Of a stretch of DNA of 64,000 nt, positions 18,247-26,610 are shown in pieces (position 1 is the first letter of the stretch; the number at the start of each line of letters is the position of its first letter). The DNA lies in NCBI RefSeq assembly GCF_021166585.1, contig NZ_JAJOZE010000002.1:62001-126000 (forward strand), given 5' to 3'. Under the pieces are notes generated by a model, which searched no databases, had not been told where the DNA came from, and saw only the letters and a program-made list of their open reading frames with translations. The translations under genes were made by a program, and so were the position numbers. This DNA is from Metabacillus kandeliae (GTDB taxonomy: Bacteria; Bacillota; Bacilli; Bacillales; Bacillaceae).

Positions 18247-18249
18247 CTC

Positions 18250-19713
18250 TTAATCTTCAAATTGGCATTCTTTCAAAGGAATCAGCTTTGATTTTGTTTT
18301 TACTTTATAAACAAGCCATACGATCAGGAAGAGCGGAAGCCCGATATAGGATACGGCAATCCCGTACCAGTCAACGTTTCCGCTTGTAAAAGCCGGATAG
18401 TTCTGGCCGAGGATGACGATCGCGCACAATACAAAGGCAAAGATCGGGCCGAACGGGAACCATTTCGCCTTATACGGCAGATCGTTCAAATCCTTCCCTT
18501 GGGCAGCGTAAGCTCTTCTAAAACGGTAGTGACTGATCGCAATGCCAAGCCAGGCAATAAATCCGGACATCCCTGATGCATTGAGGAGCCAAGTGTAAAT
18601 GACGCCATCTCCAAAGAGCGATGCAAAAAAGGCAATCGCCCCGACAGCAGCTGTAACAATCAGTGAGTTAACAGGAACGCCTCTTTTATCAAGCTTGGCA
18701 AGAAATTTCGGCGCTTTTCCCTCTCTCGCAAGATCCCAAAGCATACGTGTGGAAGCGTACATCCCGGAATTCCCTGCAGACAAAACAGCTGTTAGAATAA
18801 TCGCGTTCATTATAGAAGCGGCAAAAGCAATCCCGACTTTATCAAAAACAAGGGTGAACGGACTCACCGTTACATCACCATTTGCCAGGTTTTCATTTGT
18901 AAAAGGAATTAATAGACCGATAACAAAAATAGCAAGAATATAAAAGAGCAAGATGCGCCAGAACACGCTCTTGATCGCTTTTGGAATGCTTTTTTTAGGA
19001 TCTTCTGTTTCACCGGCAGCAACCCCGAGGAGCTCTGTCCCTTGGAAGGAGAACCCAGCCGCCATGAAAACGCCGAGTGTTGTTAAGAAACCGCCGTGAA
19101 ACGGAGCATCAGCCACCGTAAAGTTTTTAAACCCAACAGCCTCTCCGCCGAGAATACCGAAAATCATCAGTGCCCCAAGGATAAGAAAAACAATAACCGT
19201 GACAACTTTAATAATAGAGAACCAATATTCCGCTTCTCCAAAGCCTTTAACAGATAAATAATTCAATAAGAACATGATGATCAGGAAAATTCCGCTCCAG
19301 ATAAAGGATGGAGTTGAAGGAAACCAAAATTTCATAATCAGGGTAACCGCTGCAAGCTCTGCTGCAATCGTAATCGCCCAGTTATACCAGTAGTTCCATC
19401 CGAGCGCGAAGCCGAAGGAAGGATCAACAAATTTCGAAGCATAGGTGCTGAAGGATCCGGCAACAGGCATGTAAGTCGCCATCTCAGCAAGACTGGTCAT
19501 CAGGAAATACACCATAATACCAATCAGTCCGTAAGCGAGCAGCGCTCCCCCAGGTCCAGCTGTGTAGATGGAATTTCCGCTCGCAAGGAACAAGCCTGTC
19601 CCTATTGTGCCCCCAAGGGAAATCATCGTTAAATGGCGGGTTTTCAGGCCGCGCTTCAGTTCATTTGGCGCACCATTTCCTGGCGCCGGAGTTGCTTTTG
19701 CAGTGTTTTCCAT
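18250..19713 (-). CDS. lysP: Lysine permease, LysP-like (APC family)
   Basis: This 487-residue amino-acid permease has twelve predicted spans. The N-terminal signature ELKRGLKTRHLTMISLGGTI followed by GTGLFLASGNSIYTAGP is the APC/AAT substrate-binding start. GFSFQGTELLGVAAGETEDP and the late stretch ILGQNYPAF also fit LysP-type carriers. Lysine specificity is inferred mainly from the lysine riboswitch directly upstream (19801-20015) with its terminator. It imports lysine with protons when the cell is lysine-poor. ATG 19713 follows AGGAGTG. It is a single-gene transcript. Confidence 0.92.
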   Translation of the reverse strand: MENTAKATPAPGNGAPNELKRGLKTRHLTMISLGGTIGTGLFLASGNSIYTAGPGGALLAYGLIGIMVYFLMTSLAEMATYMPVAGSFSTYASKFVDPSFGFALGWNYWYNWAITIAAELAAVTLIMKFWFPSTPSFIWSGIFLIIMFLLNYLSVKGFGEAEYWFSIIKVVTVIVFLILGALMIFGILGGEAVGFKNFTVADAPFHGGFLTTLGVFMAAGFSFQGTELLGVAAGETEDPKKSIPKAIKSVFWRILLFYILAIFVIGLLIPFTNENLANGDVTVSPFTLVFDKVGIAFAASIMNAIILTAVLSAGNSGMYASTRMLWDLAREGKAPKFLAKLDKRGVPVNSLIVTAAVGAIAFFASLFGDGVIYTWLLNASGMSGFIAWLGIAISHYRFRRAYAAQGKDLNDLPYKAKWFPFGPIFAFVLCAIVILGQNYPAFTSGNVDWYGIAVSYIGLPLFLIVWLVYKVKTKSKLIPLKECQFED

Positions 19714-19755
19714 AAAAAAAACACTCCTTTCTGATGTGTCGGAAGGAGCGCGAAA

Positions 19756-19786
19756 TAAAAAAAGCCGCCATGCATTATGACGACGG
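19756..19786 (-). terminator. Riboswitch-controlled terminator
   Basis: On the minus strand CCGTCGT pairs with ATGGCGG (7 bp including wobbles, 8-base loop), followed by seven T. It lies between the lysine aptamer and lysP and is the expected expression platform. Confidence 0.8.
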
Positions 19787-19800
19787 ATTTATATTGACCG

Positions 19801-20015
19801 CCTCATGCCTTCCGTTAGTAGCTCACCACGCTTACCGGTTATTCGTAAACGCGACAGTTCTGTTCCTGTTCGGAGACAGCCCCAATTCATAGCTTTTAAG
19901 AGACAAGCCAGAATTTCGGCGGTAGTTCCTTTCAAAGCGGAGTCACAGATGTTCTCTGCATCTCGTCCGTTTTACTGATAAGTACCGCGACCTCTACCCC
20001 ATCGGAATGATGAGG
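19801..20015 (-). ncRNA. Lysine riboswitch (L box)
   Basis: On the minus strand the closing helix P1 is CCTCAT..TTCCG (from 20015) paired with CGGAA..ATGAGG (to 19801). Inside lie the L-box signatures GGGTAGAGGTCGCGG, GGAACTACCGCCGAA, GGGGCTGTC and ACTGTCGCG. A terminator follows before lysP. Lysine binding should stabilise P1 and cause early termination, shutting off the permease. The element is about 215 nt, the usual size for this class. Confidence 0.93.
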
Positions 20016-20050
20016 ATTTAAATATGCAATTGTATTCGGTAATGGGTTGA

Positions 20051-20310
20051 TTATACTAGTTTAGGAGAGTGGGTGCAATAAGAAATTTTTACAAGGTTCG
20101 ATGTCTGCATGATAGATTTTGGATCGACTTGGATTTCGGCGCCCAGGTCAGAGCTGATGAGTTGATCTTTTAAATCCTCGATATTTAGGGTAAGATTAAG
20201 TTGGGTCGCATCCATTCCTCCTATTACGTTTTCTTGGTCGAAAACATTGTAACAAGAGGATGGTGTGACCCTTATTTGTTTTTACACAAGTATATGGACG
20301 TATATGGACT
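20051..20310 (-). pseudogene. Decayed left end of an IS256-family element
   Basis: On the minus strand the sequence TCCATATACTTGTGTAAAAA (20298-20279) resembles the terminal inverted repeat of IS256-type elements. About 60 bp further is AGGAGG and ATG 20215, opening MDATQLNLTLNIEDLKDQLI, similar to IS256 transposase N-termini. The similarity stops after about 40 codons, and the frame ends at a stop at 20051, so only the left end survives. The right end is not seen in the gap. It sits directly upstream of the lysine riboswitch. Confidence 0.65.
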
Positions 20311-20324
20311 ATGGAGCTAAGCGG

Positions 20325-20415
20325 ATGCAGGCCGGGAAGGCGCATAAGAGGCAAAATGCGCGCACAAAACCTTGAAACCCGCGCATAAATCCCTGAAACC
20401 CGCGCATAAAGTAGG
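20325..20415. repeat. Short phased array, GCGCATAAA keyword
   Basis: GCGCATAA, GCGCACAA, GCGCATAA and GCGCATAA occur at steps of 20, 21 and 21 bp. The spacer wording (CTTGAAACCC, CCTGAAACCC) is shared with the array at 966-1040. It lies between recQ and the IS256 remnant. The rest of this gap, 20416-20562, shows nothing recognisable. Confidence 0.6.
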
Positions 20416-20562
20416 TTCAGACAGGCTTCTACCTATGTCCTAATTGACCATTCTGGTCTTTAACAGCAAAAACAACTCTATTTAAAAGCAACACCCTTCG
20501 AAAACATCTTATTTTCTATCCAGAAGAAATCTTCATCGCAGTTGCCGGATTCTTCCTTTTCC

Positions 20563-22689
20563 TTACGCAGTCGTCCTCATCGCATGCAAATAAACCTTAA
20601 TCATAAAATAGCTCACCTCATCAGGAAGCAGTTCCTTAATTGGCTTCAGTCTTTCCGGCCCTGCCTCATTCACCGCTGCTTCAATCTGCGGCAAAATATC
20701 GTCAGGAATCACGTCCTGCATAGTGATCTCCCTGCCCTCCTGGATGCACTGCAGCAGGTGATTTTCAATCGTCATCGGGGAAAGCTCCCGTTTTTTGGCG
20801 ATCTCAGCGATGGTGAGGTTTTCCTGATAAAGAGCGAACGTTTCCAGATGAGAGTTGGCGACTGGCTTCTTCGCAGGCTTTTTCACTTCTTTAGTTCCTG
20901 TTGCTGCTTCCCGTTCCGGATGTTCTTTTTTAAAGCTTTGGATAGCAGAGATAAATGGCTGTCCGTATTTGGCCAGCTTATGCTCCCCAACGCCTGATAC
21001 CTGTAAAAATTCTTCCTCTGTCTCAGGCAGCTTGGCACACATATCTTTCAGGGCGTTGTCCCCAAAAATAACAAACGGCGGCACGCCTTCTTTTCCGGCA
21101 ATGTCTTTCCGGACTGCGCGCAGCTCCTCAAACAGCGGATCATCCTGAGATACTTCCCGGGTGCGGAGCGCTTCTTTGCGCCGCACTGTACCATTGCCAA
21201 GCAGGACGGCTTTTCCTTCTTCTCTCACATAAATTGTCGGATAGGTGCCGTGCTCAACGGCAATCAATTCCTGGGAAATAAGGAACTCAATAAATTCGGT
21301 GGCATCTTTTGTTGTTCTTTCTTTCATGATGCCGTAAGTCGGAAGCTGATTAAAGCCAAGATCGAGGATTTTTTTATTTTTAGAGCCTGTCAACACCTGA
21401 GCAGCAAGCGACTTCCCGAACTTTTTCTGTCCCATGCGGATAATGCAGGAAAGTGCCATTTGAGCATCTTTTGTCACGTCTTCGCTTTCTCTTTGATCTG
21501 TACAGTTGCCGCATCTTCCGCACGGCGGAATGTCTGTGCTGTCAAAGTAGCGGACGATAAATTGCTGCAGGCATTTTTCCGTATGGCAATAATCCACCAT
21601 TCCCTGAAGCTTTTCAAGCTCCTGGGACATGCGGCTTCTGTCGCTGGATTGATCGATTAAAAACCGCTGCACTTGAACATCCTGCGAGGAATACAGCACG
21701 ATGCATTCGCTGTCAAGGCCATCCCTGCCGGCACGTCCTGCTTCCTGGTAGTAGCTTTCCATGTTTTTCGGGAGCTGAAAATGGATGACATAACGGATAT
21801 TGGACTTATCAATCCCCATCCCGAACGCAGAGGTAGCGACCATAACCGCTGTCCGGTCCTGAAGAAAATCCTCCTGCTCGCTCATTCTGTCTCCGTCGCT
21901 CATGCCGGCATGATAGCGGCCTGCCTGGATGCCCTCTTTTTTCAGCCGCTCGTACAGCTGGTCGACATTTTTTCTTGTTGCGGCATAAATAATGCCGGCT
22001 TCTTTTTCATTCTTTTTAATATAGTCCTTCAAAAAGCGGAGCCTGTCCTGTCCTTTCACAACAGTAAAAGAGAGATTTTCCCTTTCAAATCCGGTCAAAA
22101 CAGTATTTTCTTCTTGTATTTGCAGAGAGCGGCAAATGTCTTCGCGCACCTTTGGCGTTGCTGTCGCTGTGAGGGCGAGCACGATCGGCTTTTTCGGCAG
22201 CGCTTCTGTCATGCGCTGGATCCGCTGATAGCTCGGTCTGAAATCATGGCCCCATTGGGAGATGCAGTGTGCTTCATCAATCGCAACCATTGGAATCTGA
22301 AGTTCCTTCAGCTCTTCCATAAATTCATAGGACTCAAGCCGCTCAGGCGCGATATAAAGCAGCTTATACCCTCCCTGTCTCGCTGTTTCCAGCCTGTCAG
22401 CCGCTTCCCGGCCGCTGAGCGAGCTGTTAATGTAAGCCGCTGGAATACCCGCCTGCAGGAGGGCATCCACCTGGTCCTTCATAAGTGAGATCAGCGGAGA
22501 TATCACAATCGTTGTTCCTTCAAAAACAAGCGCGGGAATTTGATAGCAAATCGATTTCCCTCCGCCTGTCGGCATGACACAAAGCGTATCCGTCCCTGCA
22601 AGCACAGATGAAATTGCCGCATCCTGCCCTTCCCTGAACGCTGAATAACCATAATGCTTCTGAAGCATTTCAAGAGCTTTTCCGTTCAT
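20563..22689 (-). CDS. recQ: ATP-dependent DNA helicase RecQ
   Basis: This 708-residue 3'-5' superfamily-2 helicase acts in recombination and fork repair. Walker A is MPTGGGKS (39-46), the box is DEAH (138-141) followed by the RecQ aromatic loop CISQWGHDFR, and motif VI is QEAGRAGRDG. A RecQ zinc-binding region (CLQQF..PCGRCGNC), a winged-helix RQC part and an HRDC domain (DPLFEELRAVRKDIAGKEGV) follow. A C-terminal helix-turn-helix-like extension ends the protein. I chose ATG 22689 because it follows GGGAGGAAATTAG; the upstream in-frame ATG lacks a ribosome site. It appears monocistronic. Confidence 0.95.
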   Translation of the reverse strand: MNGKALEMLQKHYGYSAFREGQDAAISSVLAGTDTLCVMPTGGGKSICYQIPALVFEGTTIVISPLISLMKDQVDALLQAGIPAAYINSSLSGREAADRLETARQGGYKLLYIAPERLESYEFMEELKELQIPMVAIDEAHCISQWGHDFRPSYQRIQRMTEALPKKPIVLALTATATPKVREDICRSLQIQEENTVLTGFERENLSFTVVKGQDRLRFLKDYIKKNEKEAGIIYAATRKNVDQLYERLKKEGIQAGRYHAGMSDGDRMSEQEDFLQDRTAVMVATSAFGMGIDKSNIRYVIHFQLPKNMESYYQEAGRAGRDGLDSECIVLYSSQDVQVQRFLIDQSSDRSRMSQELEKLQGMVDYCHTEKCLQQFIVRYFDSTDIPPCGRCGNCTDQRESEDVTKDAQMALSCIIRMGQKKFGKSLAAQVLTGSKNKKILDLGFNQLPTYGIMKERTTKDATEFIEFLISQELIAVEHGTYPTIYVREEGKAVLLGNGTVRRKEALRTREVSQDDPLFEELRAVRKDIAGKEGVPPFVIFGDNALKDMCAKLPETEEEFLQVSGVGEHKLAKYGQPFISAIQSFKKEHPEREAATGTKEVKKPAKKPVANSHLETFALYQENLTIAEIAKKRELSPMTIENHLLQCIQEGREITMQDVIPDDILPQIEAAVNEAGPERLKPIKELLPDEVSYFMIKVYLHAMRTTA

Positions 22690-22790
22690 TCTAATTTCCT
22701 CCCGTCCATAACACTCTCCATTCATTATAGAAGGAATCCTCCAATCAGGCAAAACAGGGAAATCCAGTTTTGGAAGGGAAAAAGTAAAAT

Positions 22791-22810
22791 CCCGGCAGCT
22801 GCATGCCGGG
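22791..22810 (-). terminator. Terminator of the pepF-like gene
   Basis: The stem CCCGGCA / TGCCGGG is followed on the minus strand by ATTTTACTTTTT. Confidence 0.85.
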
Positions 22811-22819
22811 ACCCATTTC

Positions 22820-24727
22820 TTATTTTTCGCTGATCAGTTTTTCCATTTCATCTAGCGTTTCCTTGAACACTTGCATGGCTTCATCTATCGGCTTGGAAGA
22901 CGACATATCTACCCCGGCAGCTTTTAAAATGCTCACAGGGTCTGTTGATCCGCCTGCAGACAGGAAATTATTTTTCACCCGCTGTACTGCCTGTGCTCCC
23001 TGTCCTTCAATCTGTTTGGAAAGAGCAGCAGATGCCGCAAAGCTTGTCGCATACTGATATACATAAAAATTATGGTTGTAAAAGTGAGGAATGCGCGCCC
23101 ATTCCAGCGGAATTTCTTTATCTTTCACCATGGCCTTGCCGTAATATTTCTGATTCAGGCTTCCATAAACGTTTTTCAGCGTTTCCGCATTCAGCGATTC
23201 ACCCTTTTGATCCAGCTCATGAATCTGCTTTTCAAATTCAGCAAACTGGGTTTGCCTGAACAGGGTTGTGCGGAAATCTTCGAGCCGCTGGTTCAGCAGA
23301 TATAGTTTTTCTGCTTTTGTTTTTGCCTGTTTGTACTCACTGTCCCACATCAGTGCTTCGTTCAACGTCGAAGCCGTTTCTGCTGTAAAGGTCGCATAGC
23401 CCGCATTTAGATAAGGCTGGTTACGGTTCGATAAATAAGAGTGAACAGCATGGCCGAGCTCGTGGGCAATCGTTGAAACATCGTCCTTTGTTCCTTGATA
23501 GTTAAGCAGCACGTACGGATGAGTGTCATAGGAGCCCCACTGGTAAGCGCCTGATGCTTTATCGTCTGTAGAATACACATCAATCCAGCGCTCGCTGAAG
23601 GCTTTTTTCAAAATATCGGTGTACTCTTTGCCCATCGGCGCCAGCCCGTCGAGCACTATTTTTTTCGCTTTTTCATACGGGATGTACGTATGATCTGTTT
23701 TCACGATCGGCGTGTACATATCATACATGTGAAGCTCATCAACACCGAGCAGCTTCTTTTTCAGCTCCATGTAGCGGTGCAGAAGCGGCAAGCCTTTATG
23801 GACAGAGGCGATGAGCTGATCATATACCTTTACAGGCACATTGTCTGATGTGATGGAAGCTTCTGCGGCTGATTTGTAATGCCTGACCTCTGCATTGATA
23901 TTATGGCCTTTTACCTGTGCAGCAAGAGACTGAGCAAAGGAATCCTGAAATGTGCTGAGTGTGCGGTAGTACGCTTCATATGCCTGTTTTCGCACATCTC
24001 TGTTTTTGCTTTCCATGTAGTGTGTATAATTTGAGCGGGTCAGAAGCACTTCTTTTCCGCGCACATCTTTAATCCTCGGCAGCTTCACATCTTTGGAAAG
24101 CATTTCAAAAAAGGACGAGCCTGTGCCGCTTAAAGGCGATAGCTTGGCAAACAGTTCTTCCTCCTGGCTGGAAAGGGTATGCGCCTTCGTTCGGATCGCC
24201 TCAAGAATGCTGTATCTGTACGGCGCCATTCCTTTTTCTTTTAAAAACCGCTGGATTTTTGAGTTCTCAATACTCACAAGCTCCGGGTTAAACCAGGACG
24301 TATTCGCAGCGATTTCCGCGTTCATTTTTTCTGCTCTGTCGGCGATGATCTGCAATTGACTGCTTGATTGATGGGCGTCAAAAGACAGCTTTGCGTAGAT
24401 ATAAGCTTTTCCTGCTTTAATGGAAAGGGCAGAATAAGCGTCAAGAGCCTTTTTCAGCTCCAGTGCTGATCTCCTCAATTTCCCCTGATAATTTTTCTTC
24501 AATTCGGCGGACAAAGCCTCAGCCTTTTTTACATCAGCTTCCCAGGCTTCCTTTGACTTGTACATGTCTTCAAGCTTCCATTTGTACTGCTCTGGAATGG
24601 AGGCCCTGTCTGTGTATTTTTCCTGTTCTTTCGCACTGACGGCAGGTGCTTTCAGCGCGTTTAACGGCCCGGCAGCCGCAAATGCGATGGCTGCTGCTGC
24701 AAAAACGGCAGCGATTGGTTTTTTCAT
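22820..24727 (-). CDS. pepF: Exported oligoendopeptidase F (M3 family)
   Basis: This 635-residue zinc metallopeptidase has HELGH at 422-426 and a downstream glutamate ligand in FTAETASTLNEALM (about 450). PepF proteins are usually cytoplasmic and about 600 residues. This copy carries an extra N-terminal signal peptide (MKKPIAAVFAAAAIAFAAAG, with a likely cut after AVSA near residue 32), so it should act outside the membrane, trimming oligopeptides in the wall space. ATG 24727 follows CGGAGGATGCC. It is a single gene with its own terminator. Confidence 0.92.
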   Translation of the reverse strand: MKKPIAAVFAAAAIAFAAAGPLNALKAPAVSAKEQEKYTDRASIPEQYKWKLEDMYKSKEAWEADVKKAEALSAELKKNYQGKLRRSALELKKALDAYSALSIKAGKAYIYAKLSFDAHQSSSQLQIIADRAEKMNAEIAANTSWFNPELVSIENSKIQRFLKEKGMAPYRYSILEAIRTKAHTLSSQEEELFAKLSPLSGTGSSFFEMLSKDVKLPRIKDVRGKEVLLTRSNYTHYMESKNRDVRKQAYEAYYRTLSTFQDSFAQSLAAQVKGHNINAEVRHYKSAAEASITSDNVPVKVYDQLIASVHKGLPLLHRYMELKKKLLGVDELHMYDMYTPIVKTDHTYIPYEKAKKIVLDGLAPMGKEYTDILKKAFSERWIDVYSTDDKASGAYQWGSYDTHPYVLLNYQGTKDDVSTIAHELGHAVHSYLSNRNQPYLNAGYATFTAETASTLNEALMWDSEYKQAKTKAEKLYLLNQRLEDFRTTLFRQTQFAEFEKQIHELDQKGESLNAETLKNVYGSLNQKYYGKAMVKDKEIPLEWARIPHFYNHNFYVYQYATSFAASAALSKQIEGQGAQAVQRVKNNFLSAGGSTDPVSILKAAGVDMSSSKPIDEAMQVFKETLDEMEKLISEK

Positions 24728-24805
24728 TTGGCATCCTCCGCCTATGTCAATTTTTTAAAAAGTGTATTGACCATAGGATGCCAATTCCATCCAAAAATAT
24801 AAGGC

Positions 24806-25165
24806 TTACTTTCCTGTAAAAAAATAAGAGGTTAATCTTCGCGTTCCTTCCAGCCGCATCGCTGCCTCCCAAAAGCGGAAGCTTGCTTCATAGCCGTGGG
24901 CAAAATACTTGTACTCTGAAAAAATACCGTCTGTTTCAGGATCCAGCACTTTAATCTTTAACTGGCGCATCTCCAGTTTCATGCTCCGGACTTCATTTCT
25001 CAGCACCTTCAGCCGCACATCAATAAAATCCATATAAGGCTCAGGAATCTTAAAATGCATCTTTTCAAAATATAGCCGATGCCTCTCCAGTTCATCAATC
25101 AAGTAAACGCGGTAAATATACTCATAGACAAGATCTTCTTCATACTGAGGTATCGGGGCTTTCAT
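24806..25165 (-). CDS. Hypothetical protein, second gene of the yolD operon
   Basis: This 119-residue soluble protein is rich in aromatic and charged residues (YEEDLVYEYIYRVYLIDELE; DVRLKVLRNEVRSMKLEMRQ, a probable long helix or coiled coil). I do not recognise its family. It follows the YolD-like gene by 20 bp with AGGAGAGGG before ATG 25165, so it is co-transcribed and shares the LexA-box promoter. Genes downstream of yolD in Bacillus are often DNA-damage functions such as UvrX, but this protein is far too short for a polymerase. Confidence 0.7.
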   Translation of the reverse strand: MKAPIPQYEEDLVYEYIYRVYLIDELERHRLYFEKMHFKIPEPYMDFIDVRLKVLRNEVRSMKLEMRQLKIKVLDPETDGIFSEYKYFAHGYEASFRFWEAAMRLEGTRRLTSYFFTGK

Positions 25166-25185
25166 GGCATTTCCCTCTCCTGCTT

Positions 25186-25515
25186 TTATAGAGACCTGGC
25201 ATCTGTAATGTATTGAAACTGAATATTCCGGACGAAGCCTGATTTTTCTTCCAGCGTCATTTTAAGATGGATTTGATCGATCTTTTTTACTGTGCCTGAA
25301 CAGTCCGTGAAAAAGCCATCCTCCCAGACAGTCACAGCAATCGGCACTGAATCGGCATAGCTCTTCAAAATAACCTGCTCCAATTCCTCTATGCGCATCT
25401 CATCCATCTCAGGCTTTTCTTCCTTTTCGAGATCATGAAACAGCTCCTTCGCCATCTTCACATGCTCCGGAAGCATCATGCTTACCCATTTAATATTATT
25501 GCGGTCTCTAATCAA
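25186..25515 (-). CDS. YolD-like protein
   Basis: The 109-residue product matches the YolD family: an N-terminal IRDRNNIKWVSMMLPEHVKM and a C-terminal small beta domain (PIAVTVWEDGFFTDCSGTVK). I place the start at TTG 25515, where AAGGTGA gives a ribosome site and the protein begins as other YolD proteins do; TTG 25530 in the same frame is possible. YolD proteins accompany the Y-family polymerase UvrX on prophages and plasmids and are SOS-controlled; no such polymerase gene is adjacent. A LexA-type box lies 20 bp upstream. Confidence 0.85.
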   Translation of the reverse strand: MIRDRNNIKWVSMMLPEHVKMAKELFHDLEKEEKPEMDEMRIEELEQVILKSYADSVPIAVTVWEDGFFTDCSGTVKKIDQIHLKMTLEEKSGFVRNIQFQYITDARSL

Positions 25516-25534
25516 AACATTCACCTTCAATATA

Positions 25535-25548
25535 CGAATATATGTTCT
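25535..25548. promoter_or_regulatory. LexA-type box before the yolD operon
   Basis: CGAATATATGTTCT matches the Bacillus LexA consensus CGAACATATGTTCG at 12 of 14 positions. On the minus strand a promoter TTTACA-17 bp-TATATT lies just upstream, so the box falls around +10, a repressing position. Confidence 0.7.
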
Positions 25549-25623
25549 CTTTTCTAATAATATATTATCCTTTTTTGAAAATGTAAAACCTATTTTGAAA
25601 TAAATTTACATCTGCCAGCTAAA

Positions 25624-25660
25624 AAAGAGACAGGATTCCGTTTTGGATTCCTGTCTCTTT
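25624..25660 (-). terminator. Terminator of xpaC-telA
   Basis: A 12-bp stem AAAGAGACAGGA / TCCTGTCTCTTT is followed on the minus strand by TTTTTTAG. Confidence 0.9.
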
Positions 25661-26610
25661 CATTGCAGCGGGTTTATATCCCCTTCGCCAAAATGCATCA
25701 GCTTTTGCTCGGCCTGCTCTCTTTTCATGCGGCCTTCCCTCTCCATCTGCCCGGTTTCTTCAAGGCTTGACAAGAGGTTAAGCTGGTTCCTCTTTAAGGA
25801 TTCGATTTCCAAAAGCATTTTATTTTGGCCGGCGAGTGCCTCGCTTGCTTTTCCTGCCTGTGCCTCCGCATTTGCCGCAAGACTCTGCCTCGCAAGGCTG
25901 AGGGCAATGGTGACCTGGTTCTTCCACAGCGGAATCAGCGTCATAATGGAGGATTGAATTTTTTCTGCAAGCATGTGGTTCGCCTTTTGAATCATCCTGA
26001 TTTGCGGGGCGCTTTGCCTGGCAATCTCTCGGCTGACTTTCAAATCAAACAGCCGCTTCTCAAGATGCTCGGCAAATTCTGAATCCTCTTCGCTTCCATT
26101 CAGCTCGATCCGGTCCTGCACCTCTCGAAGCTTCAACTCCCCTGCTGCGATATACAGATTTAATGATTCATAATATTGCTGGTTGGCTTCGTAAAGCCGT
26201 TCCAGCACATCAATGTCTGCGAGGAGGGCTGACTGGCTCATTTCAAGGCGGATGCCAAGCCGGTCAATCTGCGCTCCGGTCTTTTGAAAACGCGAGAGAA
26301 TTTCCTGAGAACGCGGAGGTGATTTACGAAAAAGGCGTCCTATAAAGGAAGCCTTTTTCTCCATTAAATCATCTGGATCGATGTCCTGAAGCATTGCCGT
26401 GAGATCGCCGATCATTCCGCCCGCATCGCTCACATCCTGCTTTCTGACCTGGTTCAGCATCGTATTCGCAAAAGCGGCCAGCTTTTTTTGCTCTTCTGCA
26501 CCAAATCGGACCAGCCCTTGATGATCTTTTTCATTCATCATTTCTGCCAGCTTCATGGCCTTCAGCCGAAACGCCTCTGGCATGGTTTCCGAATTATTTA
26601 ATCCGGTCAT
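25660..26610 (-). CDS. yaaN: Toxic-anion-resistance protein, TelA/YaaN family
   Basis: The product of about 316 residues is long-helical, with the family core MLQDIDPDDLMEKKASFIGR, then LERLYEANQQYYESLNLYIA and a Q/E-rich C-terminus. It is shorter than typical TelA/YaaN (about 380). Relatives confer tellurite resistance or affect nisin and antibiotic tolerance, by an unknown mechanism. It overlaps the 3' end of xpaC, so translation is coupled; ATG 26610 and TTG 26613 are alternative starts. The xpaC-yaaN pair is conserved in B. subtilis. Confidence 0.88.
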   Translation of the reverse strand: MTGLNNSETMPEAFRLKAMKLAEMMNEKDHQGLVRFGAEEQKKLAAFANTMLNQVRKQDVSDAGGMIGDLTAMLQDIDPDDLMEKKASFIGRLFRKSPPRSQEILSRFQKTGAQIDRLGIRLEMSQSALLADIDVLERLYEANQQYYESLNLYIAAGELKLREVQDRIELNGSEEDSEFAEHLEKRLFDLKVSREIARQSAPQIRMIQKANHMLAEKIQSSIMTLIPLWKNQVTIALSLARQSLAANAEAQAGKASEALAGQNKMLLEIESLKRNQLNLLSSLEETGQMEREGRMKREQAEQKLMHFGEGDINPLQ

